Counted from the first letter of the stretch, positions 8,920 to 17,217 are shown. The stretch is DNA of 64,000 nucleotides from Kibdelosporangium banguiense (GCF_017876405.1 NZ_JAGINW010000001.1:11917203-11981202); one strand, 5' to 3'. The notes: a model not told the origin generated them from the letters alone. Numbers and translations are program-made.

Positions 8920-8955
8920 AGTGTCCGCCCGGCCGCTTCCAAAACGCTTCCAAAG
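8920..8955 (-). promoter_or_regulatory. Candidate SARP-binding direct repeats and -10
   Basis: On the minus strand two 11-bp direct repeats, CTTTGGAAGCG and TTTTGGAAGCG (8955-8934), are followed after exactly 8 bp by a GACACT hexamer (8925-8920). Known SARP sites are heptamers repeated every 11 bp with the last one 8 bp upstream of the -10. The adjacent SARP gene (5186-8275) is the obvious candidate binder. The site would drive the secreted-protein gene at 8880 and possibly the SARP gene behind it. Confidence 0.5.
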
Positions 8956-8958
8956 GCC

Positions 8959-8989
8959 TTGACTTCAAGCCGGCTTGAGGTTCGAGACT
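8959..8989 (+). promoter_or_regulatory. MerR/SoxR-type promoter with long spacer, leaderless
   Basis: TTGACT (8959-8964) and GAGACT (8984-8989) are separated by 19 bp, and the spacer holds the palindrome TCAAGCCGGCTTGA (8965-8978), which extends to an imperfect 18-bp repeat. This matches MerR-family promoters, where the regulator untwists an over-long spacer, and resembles the SoxR box core. The start codon at 8996 is 6 nt past the -10, so the mRNA is probably leaderless. No MerR gene is in the window. Confidence 0.6.
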
Positions 8990-8995
8990 GTGCGC

Positions 8996-9814
8996 ATGAC
9001 GATCTGGATCTGCGCGACCTGCGGGGTCGAGCACCCCGACACCGAACAACCACCCACCACCTGCCAGATCTGCGTCGACGAGCGGCAGTACGTACCGGGT
9101 TCCGGTCAGGCGTGGACGACGCTGGACAAGCTGGCAGCCGACGGCCACGTACTCGTGCACCAGGAACTGGAACCCGGCGTCCACCGGCTCAACCGGGAAC
9201 CGGAGTTCGGCATCGGCCAGTGGACACACCTGGTCCAGACGCCCGCGGGAAACCTGCTGTGGGACCCGCCCAACCACCTCGACCAGGACACCGCCGACAA
9301 GATCGCCGAACTGGGCGGCGCCGCGGTGATCGTGGCCAGCCACCCGCACATGTACGGCTCGCAGGTCAGCTGGAGCCACCGGCTGGGCGACATCCCGGTC
9401 CTGGTGCACTCGGCAGACCGGCGATGGGTGCAGCGGGAAGACCCGGTGATCAGGGAGTGGAGCGGCACCGAACTCGTCCTGCCCGGGGTCACCCTGATCG
9501 AAGGCGGCGGGCACTTCCCCGGCGCCGCGGTCGCCCACATCGCCAACGAATCCGGCGGAACCCTGCTCAGCGGGGACACCATCGTCCCCGTCCCGGCCAA
9601 GGGGTGGGTGACGTTCATGCGCAGCTACCCGAACAAGATCCCCCTTTCGGCCGGCCTGGTGCGGCGGATCGTCGACCGGCTCGAGCCCTACGAGTTCGAA
9701 CGCCTCTACAGCCTGCTGGGCGGCACAGTCCTCGCCGACGCCAAACAGGCCGTCCGCCAGTCCGCCGACCGCTACATCGCCTGGGTCAGCGGCGCGAACG
9801 ACCACCTCGGCTGA
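8996..9814 (+). CDS. MBL-fold hydrolase-like protein with N-terminal zinc ribbon
   Basis: 272 aa. The first ~30 residues carry WICATCGVEHPD and TTCQICVDE, two CxxC knuckles of a rubredoxin-like or zinc-ribbon finger. The rest resembles the metallo-beta-lactamase fold: IVASHPHMYGSQVSWSHRL replaces the usual HxHxDH, VLVHSADRRWV and LIEGGGHFPG supply further His, and LLSGDTIVPVP gives the Asp strand. The metal motif is degenerate (SHPHMYG), so catalysis is uncertain. ATG 8996 is preferred over 8975 because the promoter elements end at 8989. Regulation by a MerR-type sensor suggests a redox, metal or xenobiotic response. Confidence 0.72.
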   Translation: MTIWICATCGVEHPDTEQPPTTCQICVDERQYVPGSGQAWTTLDKLAADGHVLVHQELEPGVHRLNREPEFGIGQWTHLVQTPAGNLLWDPPNHLDQDTADKIAELGGAAVIVASHPHMYGSQVSWSHRLGDIPVLVHSADRRWVQREDPVIREWSGTELVLPGVTLIEGGGHFPGAAVAHIANESGGTLLSGDTIVPVPAKGWVTFMRSYPNKIPLSAGLVRRIVDRLEPYEFERLYSLLGGTVLADAKQAVRQSADRYIAWVSGANDHLG

Positions 9815-9869
9815 TGTCTCGCGGTGGGCGGCCTGGTCGTCCACCGCCGGAGACATTTACCCTCGGGAG

Positions 9870-10289
9870 ATGGAGTGGAGCTCGTCGGTACTGATCGACG
9901 CGGCGCCGGAGCGGGTGTGGGAGGTGCTGGGGGACGTCGAGTCATGGCCACAGTGGACCGCGTCGGTCTCGTCGATTGCCCGGGTCGATCCTGGGCCGCT
10001 GCATGTGGGGCAGCGGATCCGGATACGCCAGCCGTGGTTCCCGGCAACCGTGTGGACACTTACCGAGTTGGTCGAGCAGCGGTCGTTTGTATGGCGGGCC
10101 GGTGGGCCGGGCGCCACGACTACCGCACACCACCGGATTGAGCCGTCCGGCGAGGGCACGCTGGTGAGCCTGCGGCTTGTCCAGCAGGGACCGGTCGGGG
10201 TGCTCGTCGGAACGCTGAGCAGCAGGCTCACCCGGCGTTACCTGCAGATGGAGACCAGTGGCCTGAAGCAGCGGTGCGACACGGCCTAG
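9870..10289 (+). CDS. SRPBCC (START-like) family protein
   Basis: 139 aa. The pattern VLIDAAPERVWEVLGDVESWPQW at the N-terminus, the central hydrophobic strands and the C-terminal amphipathic helix (GVLVGTLSSRLTRRYLQMET) are typical of polyketide cyclase/dehydrase-like SRPBCC proteins, which bind hydrophobic ligands in a cavity. TACCCT 6 nt upstream of the ATG and no properly spaced ribosome site suggest a leaderless start. Its last 4 bp overlap the end of the convergent SARP gene. Function is not predictable beyond ligand binding. Confidence 0.82.
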   Translation: MEWSSSVLIDAAPERVWEVLGDVESWPQWTASVSSIARVDPGPLHVGQRIRIRQPWFPATVWTLTELVEQRSFVWRAGGPGATTTAHHRIEPSGEGTLVSLRLVQQGPVGVLVGTLSSRLTRRYLQMETSGLKQRCDTA

Positions 10290-13228
10290 CCGTCCAGCAG
10301 GGCACGTGTCCGCGCGAGCCACAGCCGGTGCCCGGTTTCCGAGTGGATTGCCATGGCGGCCCGCGCGGTGGCCGCCGCCTCCTGAGGCCGGCCGCAGTCC
10401 AGCTGGATGGCGGCGAGTGTCGTGAGGGCCTTGGCTTCCAGAATGCGAGCACCTGCCTGACGAGCGAGTGCGATCGCTTGCTCGGCATCAGCGGTGATCC
10501 TGTGCACGGCGGCAAGGCCTATGCGGGCCTCGATCTCGCCGCACCGGTCACCGCGTTCCTGGGCGAGGTCCAGGGCCTCCTTGTTGGCAGCCGCGGCTTG
10601 CCGGTCGTCACCGGACTCGTGATGGATCGCGGCGAACACAGTCAGCGCCTTGACGAGCTGACGCTGGCCGCCGATTCCCCGGGCCACGGTGACCGCCTCG
10701 GTCGCCAGCTCGAACGCCTTGGCTTTGTCGCCGCGTTCGTGGTGCACGAGAGCCAGGGCACGCAACACAATGGACTCACTGCCCCGCGAACCCACTTGCC
10801 GGTGCAGGTCGAGAGCTTCGGTGAGAGCGCTCATCGCGTCGTCCAGCCGGCCGAGATCGAGACAGACCTCGCCCAGGTTGCCAAGTTTGATTGCCTGCGC
10901 GGTGAGTTCACCGGTCCGGCGGTCGATCGCCAGTGCCTGGGCGTGGTGCTCCGCAGCCAGTTCGAGCCGGCCGAGATCGGCGTAGACCTTGCCGAGATTG
11001 CCCAGCGCGGCACCATGACCTGCCAGCCAGCCGACGCTCTGTGTGAGCGCAAGAGCGTGTGTGTAGTGCTCGACCGCCTGGTCATGACGGCTTTGCTTCC
11101 AGGCAAGCAGAGCCAGACTCAGCTGCGCGGCCGCCTGAGCCCGCCCGTCGCCCGGCTCCGCGCAGTTCAGGCCGATCTGCGCGACGGCCAGCCAGTCCAC
11201 AGTGTACATACGGATGTCGAAGTAGCCGCGGAGCGTGTCTGCGAGCAAGCAAGCGATTGCTCGACGACCGTTGCCTGCGGCGAACCGGATCGCCGCGACC
11301 AGGTTGCGGCGTTCCCCGTCCAGCCACGCCATGGCCTGCGCGTGGTCTTCGAATGACACGGGATCATGTGCGGGCACGGGCAGCCGGAGCTTCTCCGGGT
11401 ACAGCATTCGCGCTGCCGCGTCCGCACTGGCGAGATAATGGCTCAGCAGCCGGTCAAGCGCGAGATCACGTTCCCAGGCGTCGGCACGCTCGATGGCATA
11501 CAGCCGCAGCAAGTCGTGCATCGAATACCGTCCGGCCACGTCTTCTTCGACGAGGTGAGCCACGACCAACCGATCCAGCAAGGCAGCGGCTTTGTCAAGC
11601 GGGACAGCACACAACGCGGCAACAGCAGCCACCGTGACGTCCTGACCGGGCGCCACGCCAAGCATCCGGAACACCTGACGAGCGGATTCCTGTTGCGCCG
11701 CATAGGAATGACCGATCGCGGCACGAATCCCGGCCCGCCGATCCCCGGCCACCTCCAACGCGCCAAGCCGGTCACCGTCACGCAGCATCGCCACACAGTC
11801 GGCCAGTAGCTGCTGCGGATGAGCGGACAGGTTTGCCGCAACAACCCGCAGCGTCAAGGGAAAACATCCGCAGAGACTGGCGAGCTCAGCAGCCGAATCC
11901 GGCTCGGCAGTCACCCGGTCGCCAAGCAACCGAGTGAGCAGGGTCATCGCTTCGGTGGGCGGCAACGCTTCCACAGTCAACGCATGCGCGCCCTCCAGCG
12001 CTACCAGGCCTCGCAACTGATCGCGGCCGGTGACCACCACCATGCAGCCGGGACCACCCGGCAGCAGCGGCCGGACTTGGTCGGCATCGCCGGCGTTGTC
12101 GAGCACCACCAGGGTGCGGGTGTCGGCGAGCTTGCTGCGGTACAACGCGGCGGCCAGGTCCACGTCGATCGGGATGTCCTCCGCGGGCACTCCCAACGCG
12201 AGCAGGAACCCGGCGAGTACGTCGAGCGGGCGCGAAGAAGCACCGTCGGCGTATCCGCGCAAATTCACGTACAGCTGGCCGTCGGGAAACCTGTGCCGCA
12301 CGCGATGAGCCCAATGTACTGCCAGAGCAGTCTTTCCGGCCCCGGCAGCACCGGTGATCGTCACGATCCCCAAGTGGGAACCGGTGGGCAGGCTCTTGTC
12401 CAGCTTTTCCAGGTAGACCGTCCGGCCGGTGAACCCGGAGACGTCGGCCGGCAACTGTGCGGGAACGACTCGGACCGCCGTCGTGGTGATCCCGCTGCCG
12501 GCCCGGATCTCCTTTTCAAGTTCGAGTAACGGTGTTCCGGGCAGGACGCCGAGATCGTCCATCAGGGCGCTGCGGCCCGCGTGGTAGGCGTCCAGTGCCT
12601 CACCACGTCGGCCGCATTTGACCAAGGCAAGCATCAGTTGCGCGAGCAGTCGTTCACGCAGCGGGGCTTCGCTGACCAGCCGGTACAGCTCGTCGACGAC
12701 CTCCGCGTGCCGGCCGAGCGAGAGTTCGGCCTCGATGCGGTCCTCCGCCGCGTTGAGCCGGCATTGTTCGAGCCATTGCGTTGCTGTGTCGACGGTCGGA
12801 CATCCCGGAACGTCGGCAAGTGCAGGCCCGCGCCACAACGCGAGCGCCTCGGCCAGCCGCGTCGCGCCCTCGTACGGTCTGCTCTGCGCCAGATGCCGTT
12901 TGCCGCACTCGACGAGCCTGCCGAACACCGATGTGTCCAGGTCATCGTCCTCGGCCAACAACTGGTAACCCTGTCTCGTGGTGACAAGCGGGCAGCTGTC
13001 CCCCATCAACCGCCGCAACCGCATTACGTGCCCCTGCAACGCGTTCGTGGCCGTCCTGGGCGGACTTTCACCCCAGATCTCGTCCACCAGCCGGTCGGTC
13101 CTCACCACGCGTCCCGCCTCGATCAGCAGAACCGCGAGCACGGTTCGTTGCCGGGCCGGACCGACCTCCGACCAGGCCACGCCGTCCCACACCTCCAGCG
13201 GCCCAAGCAACCGAAACCGCACAGCCAA
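10286..13228 (-). CDS. SARP (AfsR/BTAD) regulator with NB-ARC and TPR domains, second copy
   Basis: 980 aa and paralogous to the regulator at 5186-8275. The N-terminus (RFRLLGPLEVWDGV) begins the winged helix, NALQGHVMRLRRLMG is the recognition region, and the BTAD domain ends near DDLGVLPGTPLLEL. The STAND ATPase shows Walker A GAAGAGKTALAVHWAH and Walker B TLVVLDNAGDADQV. The C-terminal third is TPR repeats (LGNLGKVYADLGRLELAAEHH, LGNLGEVCLDLGRLDDA). It is divergent from the subtilase-lectin gene, whose promoter contains three 11-bp direct repeats at exactly SARP spacing, so that gene is the best target candidate. Confidence 0.92.
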   Translation of the reverse strand: MAVRFRLLGPLEVWDGVAWSEVGPARQRTVLAVLLIEAGRVVRTDRLVDEIWGESPPRTATNALQGHVMRLRRLMGDSCPLVTTRQGYQLLAEDDDLDTSVFGRLVECGKRHLAQSRPYEGATRLAEALALWRGPALADVPGCPTVDTATQWLEQCRLNAAEDRIEAELSLGRHAEVVDELYRLVSEAPLRERLLAQLMLALVKCGRRGEALDAYHAGRSALMDDLGVLPGTPLLELEKEIRAGSGITTTAVRVVPAQLPADVSGFTGRTVYLEKLDKSLPTGSHLGIVTITGAAGAGKTALAVHWAHRVRHRFPDGQLYVNLRGYADGASSRPLDVLAGFLLALGVPAEDIPIDVDLAAALYRSKLADTRTLVVLDNAGDADQVRPLLPGGPGCMVVVTGRDQLRGLVALEGAHALTVEALPPTEAMTLLTRLLGDRVTAEPDSAAELASLCGCFPLTLRVVAANLSAHPQQLLADCVAMLRDGDRLGALEVAGDRRAGIRAAIGHSYAAQQESARQVFRMLGVAPGQDVTVAAVAALCAVPLDKAAALLDRLVVAHLVEEDVAGRYSMHDLLRLYAIERADAWERDLALDRLLSHYLASADAAARMLYPEKLRLPVPAHDPVSFEDHAQAMAWLDGERRNLVAAIRFAAGNGRRAIACLLADTLRGYFDIRMYTVDWLAVAQIGLNCAEPGDGRAQAAAQLSLALLAWKQSRHDQAVEHYTHALALTQSVGWLAGHGAALGNLGKVYADLGRLELAAEHHAQALAIDRRTGELTAQAIKLGNLGEVCLDLGRLDDAMSALTEALDLHRQVGSRGSESIVLRALALVHHERGDKAKAFELATEAVTVARGIGGQRQLVKALTVFAAIHHESGDDRQAAAANKEALDLAQERGDRCGEIEARIGLAAVHRITADAEQAIALARQAGARILEAKALTTLAAIQLDCGRPQEAAATARAAMAIHSETGHRLWLARTRALLDG

Positions 13229-13303
13229 AACCCCGTTCTCATAACGAAGACCTGCCTGGGTGATCTATCGCGCCGGACGGCCGGGCCGTAATCGCATCCC
13301 CCT

Positions 13304-13349
13304 GGAATCAGTGCGGAATCAGCGGAAAATCAGTGCCCGCGGCTAGTGT
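13304..13349 (+). promoter_or_regulatory. Triple SARP-type direct repeat and -10 of the subtilase gene
   Basis: Three consecutive 11-bp units, GGAATCAGTGC, GGAATCAGCGG and AAAATCAGTGC (13304-13336), share the heptamer ATCAG(T/C)G. The last heptamer ends at 13335, exactly 8 bp before TAGTGT (13344-13349), a good -10. This is the textbook arrangement for SARP activators, and a SARP gene is divergently adjacent. Confidence 0.65.
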
Positions 13350-13399
13350 CGGCGCGCTTCGGCCGTCGGCCGGGCATTCCCTTACTCCGGAGGAATCCG

Positions 13400-14932
13400 A
13401 TGACGCAGGTTCGCAGGTGGCCGGTCTGGTCATCTATCGTCACCGGGGTCGTGTTGGTCCTCGGTCTCGCTGCACCGGCGGCCGCCGCCGAGGGCACGAT
13501 TCTCGGCGCGGGCGTCCCGAACGCCATCAAGGACAGTTACATCGTCGAACTCAAGGGCAGCGCGCGCTCCCGCACCGCCGAGTCAGTGGCCAGCCGGTAT
13601 GGCGCCACCGTGACACACACCTATCGACACGCTGTACACGGATTCGCGGCAACCTTGACCGAGGCCGCTGCCCGGCGGCTGGCCGCCGATCCCGCGGTGC
13701 TGCGTGTCCAGCAGGACGTCACCGGCTCCGTCGACGCCACACAGTTCAACCCGCCGTCACACGGTCTCGACCGGATCGACCAGCGCATCCGGCCACTGCT
13801 GGGCAGCTACACCTACCCGAACACCGCGTCCAATGTCGTCGCCTACATCATCGACAGTGGCATCCGGATCACCCACCAGGAGTTCGGTGGCCGGGCCTTC
13901 TTCGGCGTCAACACGTTCGGCGGACCCAACACCGACTGCTACGGCCACGGCACGCACGTCGCCGGGACTGTCGGTGGCGCGTCCTTCGGAGTGGCCAAAG
14001 GCGTGCTGCTGGTCTCGGTCAAGGTCGGGGACTGCCTGGGCAACATCAACGCCTCGGCTGTCCTCAACGGCGTCGACTGGGTCACCGCGCACCACACGTC
14101 CGGCCCGGCGGTCGCCAACATGAGCCTCGGATTCGCCACAGCCGTGCCGACGATCGAAACCGCGATCCGAAACTCCGTCGCCGACGGCATCGTGTACACC
14201 GTCGCCTCCGGCAACTCGGGCGCCGACGCCTGCGCGTCCACCCCGGCCCGGATGGGTGAGGTGATCACCGTCAACGCCACCGATCCCAACGACTTCCGGG
14301 CCTCGTTCTCGAGCTTCGGCGCCTGCACCGACATCTTCGCCCCCGGCGTGAACATCCCCTCCGCGGGCAAGGACAACGACGCTAGCGCGGCTGTCCTCAG
14401 TGGAACGTCGATGGCCGCCCCGCACGTGGCCGGTGCCGCGGCACTCGTGCTGAGCGCGAACCCTGGCCTGAACCCGCAACAGGTCGCCGGCACCCTGTAC
14501 GCCAACGCGACCATGGGCCTGGTCGGCAATCCTGGCCCAGGCTCACCGAACCGGATGCTCTTTGTCGCCCACCCGACGCCACCGGCGCCCGCGCCCGGTC
14601 CGGACCGCCTGATCCGCGGTCAATCGCTGTCGTCGGGCCAGGTTCTGCGCTCGCAGAACGGCCTGTACACCCTGGCCATGCAAAGCGATGGCAACCTGGT
14701 GCTCTACAACCAGGCGAGCCAAGCGATCTGGCACAGCTCCACAGGCGGCAATCCCGGAGCGTTCGCGATTTTCCAGAGTGACGGCAACTTCGTTTTGTAC
14801 CGCGCGAACGGGGTCGCGTTGTGGCACGTTGCCACGAACGGCACAGCCGCCAACCTGTTCCTTGTACAGAACGACGGCAACCTCGTGATAACCGGTCCGA
14901 GCGGACAGGTCTACTGGCACCGGCTGCAATGA
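13400..14932 (+). CDS. Secreted S8 subtilisin-like protease with bulb-lectin domain
   Basis: 510 aa. Order: signal peptide (about residues 1-32, ending APAAAAE), inhibitor-I9-like propeptide (DSYIVELKGSARSR to VLRVQQDV), peptidase S8 domain with catalytic Asp152 (IIDSGI), His183 (GHGTHVAG) and Ser337 (GTSMAAPHVAG), a Pro-rich linker (PTPPAPAPGP), then a C-terminal bulb-type lectin. The lectin has three QxDxNxVxY-like mannose-binding motifs: MQSDGNLVLY, FQSDGNFVLY and the weaker VQNDGNLVIT. ATG 13400 is chosen for its GGAGG ribosome site. The lectin may tether the protease to glycans. The promoter carries candidate SARP sites, and a strong hairpin follows the stop. Confidence 0.95.
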   Translation: MTQVRRWPVWSSIVTGVVLVLGLAAPAAAAEGTILGAGVPNAIKDSYIVELKGSARSRTAESVASRYGATVTHTYRHAVHGFAATLTEAAARRLAADPAVLRVQQDVTGSVDATQFNPPSHGLDRIDQRIRPLLGSYTYPNTASNVVAYIIDSGIRITHQEFGGRAFFGVNTFGGPNTDCYGHGTHVAGTVGGASFGVAKGVLLVSVKVGDCLGNINASAVLNGVDWVTAHHTSGPAVANMSLGFATAVPTIETAIRNSVADGIVYTVASGNSGADACASTPARMGEVITVNATDPNDFRASFSSFGACTDIFAPGVNIPSAGKDNDASAAVLSGTSMAAPHVAGAAALVLSANPGLNPQQVAGTLYANATMGLVGNPGPGSPNRMLFVAHPTPPAPAPGPDRLIRGQSLSSGQVLRSQNGLYTLAMQSDGNLVLYNQASQAIWHSSTGGNPGAFAIFQSDGNFVLYRANGVALWHVATNGTAANLFLVQNDGNLVITGPSGQVYWHRLQ

Positions 14933-14940
14933 AATGTGAC

Positions 14941-14963
14941 GCCGGCGGGCCTTGCCCGCCGGC
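14941..14963 (+). terminator. Strong hairpin terminator after the subtilase gene
   Basis: GCCGGCGGGC, a 3-nt loop CTT, and GCCCGCCGGC form a perfect 10-bp GC stem starting 8 nt after the stop codon at 14932. There is no T-run, which is usual for actinomycete intrinsic terminators. Confidence 0.75.
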
Positions 14964-15059
14964 TCCGGTGGGAATCCTGGTGACGGTAGGGTCTTCCCCC
15001 CGATCGATCGGGGTGCTGGGCCCATGTCGCGGGCTGAGTGGCGATCCCAGACTGGGGTA

Positions 15060-16094
15060 ATGATCATCGACGATGCGCTGTCGCCGGATCCCAGGACGGG
15101 CAGTGATTTCGCCAGGTTGTCCCGCCTGGTGGCGCGGGCGGGCCTGCTCGACCGGCGGCCCGGCTACTACGTCGCCAGATTCGGTGCGCTGGCCGGCCTG
15201 TACGCGGCGGGCATAGCGGCGTTCCTCTACGTCGGGGATTCCTGGTGGCAGTTGCTCGTCGCGGTGTTCTTCGCCGCGATGTTCGGGCAGATGGCCCTGG
15301 CCGCGCACGATCTGGCGCACCGGCAGGTGTTCCGGGCCCGGCGGCCCACCGAGATCGCCGGGCGGCTGCTCGGCAACCTCGGTATCGGCATGGGTTACGG
15401 CTGGTGGATGGACAAACACACCCGCCACCACGCCAATCCCAACCACGAGGAGCTCGACCCGGACGTGATTCCCGACATTCTGGTCTGGTCCCAGCGCCAA
15501 GCCCGGGCCAGCCGGGGCCTGGCAAGGGTGATCGGCCGCCGGCAGGCCTTGCTGTTCTTCCCGCTGCTCACGCTGGAAGGGCTCAACCTGCACGTGTCAG
15601 GTGTTCGTTCGCTGTGGCGCCCTGAGTTGAAGCACCGGTGGACGGAGGCCGCGCTGCTGTTCACACACTTCGCGGGCTACCTCGTCGCCTTGTTCCTCGT
15701 GCTGTCCCCGGACAAGGCTCTGGTCTTCCTCGCCGTGCACCAAGGACTGTGGGGCGTCTACATGGGGTGCATCTTCGCGCCCAACCACAAGGGCATGCCC
15801 ACGCTGACCGGCAACGACCGGCCGGACTTCCTGCGCCGCCAGGTCCTGACCTCCCGCAACGTCCGTGGTGGCCGGATGATCGACCTCGCGCTGGGCGGGC
15901 TGAACTACCAGATCGAACACCACCTCTTCCCCAGCATGCCGACGCCCAACCTCCGCCGGGCACAGCCGATCGTCCGCGACTACTGCGCACAGATCGGTGT
16001 GCCCTACCACGAGACCGGCTTGATCAACTCGTATCGCGAGGCCCTGCGTCACCTGCACCGCGCCGGTGCCCCACTGCGAACCGGCGTCAGCTGA
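15060..16094 (+). CDS. Membrane fatty acid desaturase
   Basis: 344 aa if ATG 15060 is used; ATG 15024 would add 12 residues. The three histidine boxes of acyl-lipid desaturases are present: HDLAH, HTRHH, and the Q-type third box QIEHHLFP, which is typical of front-end or omega desaturases. Hydrophobic pairs lie around residues 30-70 and 165-215. The enzyme would be a di-iron, ferredoxin-dependent membrane enzyme acting on acyl lipids. CAGACT lies 6 nt before ATG 15060, consistent with a leaderless start. It overlaps the convergent ABC permease by 8 bp. Position and chain specificity cannot be read. Confidence 0.9.
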   Translation: MIIDDALSPDPRTGSDFARLSRLVARAGLLDRRPGYYVARFGALAGLYAAGIAAFLYVGDSWWQLLVAVFFAAMFGQMALAAHDLAHRQVFRARRPTEIAGRLLGNLGIGMGYGWWMDKHTRHHANPNHEELDPDVIPDILVWSQRQARASRGLARVIGRRQALLFFPLLTLEGLNLHVSGVRSLWRPELKHRWTEAALLFTHFAGYLVALFLVLSPDKALVFLAVHQGLWGVYMGCIFAPNHKGMPTLTGNDRPDFLRRQVLTSRNVRGGRMIDLALGGLNYQIEHHLFPSMPTPNLRRAQPIVRDYCAQIGVPYHETGLINSYREALRHLHRAGAPLRTGVS

Positions 16095-16974
16095 GCCTGC
16101 GCCGGGCGATCGGCACGCCCGCACCCAGCAGCCCGGCGCTCAGCATCAGGAACAGGGCTGACTCGGTCAGCTGGAACCGCCAGAACTGGCCGGGCAGGTG
16201 CACATCGGTGAAGACACCGACGACCCCGTGCTCCCGCAGGCAGTCGAGTGTCTCCTTCCCGGCTTGCAGGCACAGCTCGCGGTCCGCCTTCTTGCCGTTG
16301 GCGTCCAGGTAGCCGCCACCGAGTGCCCACGTTTCGAAGGGATCCACGTCCGGTGCTGATGTGAGCGGAGTTTCGACACGGGTGGGCTCGGCATAGTAAG
16401 GCCGGACCATGATGGCTACTGACAGCAGGATGGCGTAGGCCACGATGGTGACGACCATGGCGGCCAGGGTATTGCGCAGCAGCAGTCCCAGAACCGCGCC
16501 GATGGTGAACGCCGCGAGCGAATACGCGGCCACAGTCAGGCCCTGGATCTCGAACGACGGGTTGCTCAGCCTGCTCGACATCGTCAGGAAGTTCAGCGGG
16601 CCGAGAGCCCAGGCGGCGACCATCCCGAGCGTGATCATCGAGACTGCGAGAGTTCCGCCGGCCATCACGAGTTTCGTGACAAGCCAGCGCCGCCGGCTGA
16701 CCGCCTGTGTCAGCCCGAAGATGTGTGTGCGCTGTTCGATCTCACGAGCGAACAGCGGCCCACCGGTGAACACACCGGCCAATGGCGGCACAACGATCAT
16801 CACAGCCGTGAAGGCATTCAGGAAGATCTCATACTTGTCGCTGACCACGGCCCTGTTCGGCAGCAAGGACATCACATCGGCCCGCACATAGACGAGCACC
16901 CCTGCCAGCACCAGAACGAGGCCTGCGATGGTGAGGATCGACATGCGTTGCTGTCGCCATGTCACCCAGATCAC
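16087..16974 (-). CDS. ABC-2 type transporter permease
   Basis: 295 aa from a GTG at 16974 (VIWVTWRQQRMSILTIAGL), where conserved sequence begins; longer reading upstream is not protein-like. Six hydrophobic segments are visible, with the arginine-rich FAREIEQRTHIFGLTQAVSRRRWLVTKL loop that is characteristic of bacterial ABC-2 permeases, and a large extracytoplasmic loop (about residues 195-255) with two Cys before the last helix. No ABC ATPase gene is adjacent, so the partner is elsewhere. Upstream lies a pair of overlapping inverted repeats (17008-17125). The CACTA/TAGTG core is like the operators of YtrA-type GntR repressors, which commonly control such transporters. Confidence 0.8.
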   Translation of the reverse strand: MIWVTWRQQRMSILTIAGLVLVLAGVLVYVRADVMSLLPNRAVVSDKYEIFLNAFTAVMIVVPPLAGVFTGGPLFAREIEQRTHIFGLTQAVSRRRWLVTKLVMAGGTLAVSMITLGMVAAWALGPLNFLTMSSRLSNPSFEIQGLTVAAYSLAAFTIGAVLGLLLRNTLAAMVVTIVAYAILLSVAIMVRPYYAEPTRVETPLTSAPDVDPFETWALGGGYLDANGKKADRELCLQAGKETLDCLREHGVVGVFTDVHLPGQFWRFQLTESALFLMLSAGLLGAGVPIARRRLS

Positions 16975-17007
16975 GCCACCACCACCGATTTCATCCCCAC
17001 AGTCAAA

Positions 17008-17125
17008 CACCCTTTCACTAACTAAGTAGTGAAAGGGTGGCACGGGACGATCAACTCCGTCAACCAGGAGCGGGTTTCCCTGTTTCCTCGCCAATGGGCG
17101 ACGGGCAACCCCTTGCCGTGCCACC
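17008..17125 (-). promoter_or_regulatory. Nested inverted repeats upstream of the ABC permease
   Basis: A perfect 13-bp inverted repeat, CACCCTTTCACTA (17008-17020) and TAGTGAAAGGGTG (17027-17039), is separated by 6 nt. A second perfect 10-bp pair, GGTGGCACGG (17036-17045) and CCGTGCCACC (17116-17125), shares 4 nt with it and encloses 70 nt with further small hairpins (for example CGCC-AATG-GGCG). The first repeat looks like a GntR/YtrA-type operator. The overlap means the two stems compete if transcribed, so an RNA attenuator or a small mobile repeat is also possible. Confidence 0.45.
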
Positions 17126-17180
17126 ACCCGCTGACCGATTGTGGTTGTGCGACAGCTTGCAGGTCGCGGGGGGTGAATGT

Positions 17181-17217
17181 GGTGACAGCCTCACTACCGG
17201 GGGTTGAGGCTGCCACC
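17181..17217 (-). terminator. Hairpin after the acid phosphatase gene
   Basis: GGTGACAGCCTCA (17181-17193) pairs with TGAGGCTGCCACC (17205-17217) over 12 of 13 positions with an 11-nt loop. It lies just beyond the 3' end of the gene at 17231-19075. Confidence 0.6.

Noticed and set aside
9822..9846. Inverted repeat CGGTGG/CCACCG after the MBL-fold gene as terminator
   Set aside because: Only 6 bp of stem with a 13-nt loop, and it lies very close to the promoter of the next gene, so support is too weak.
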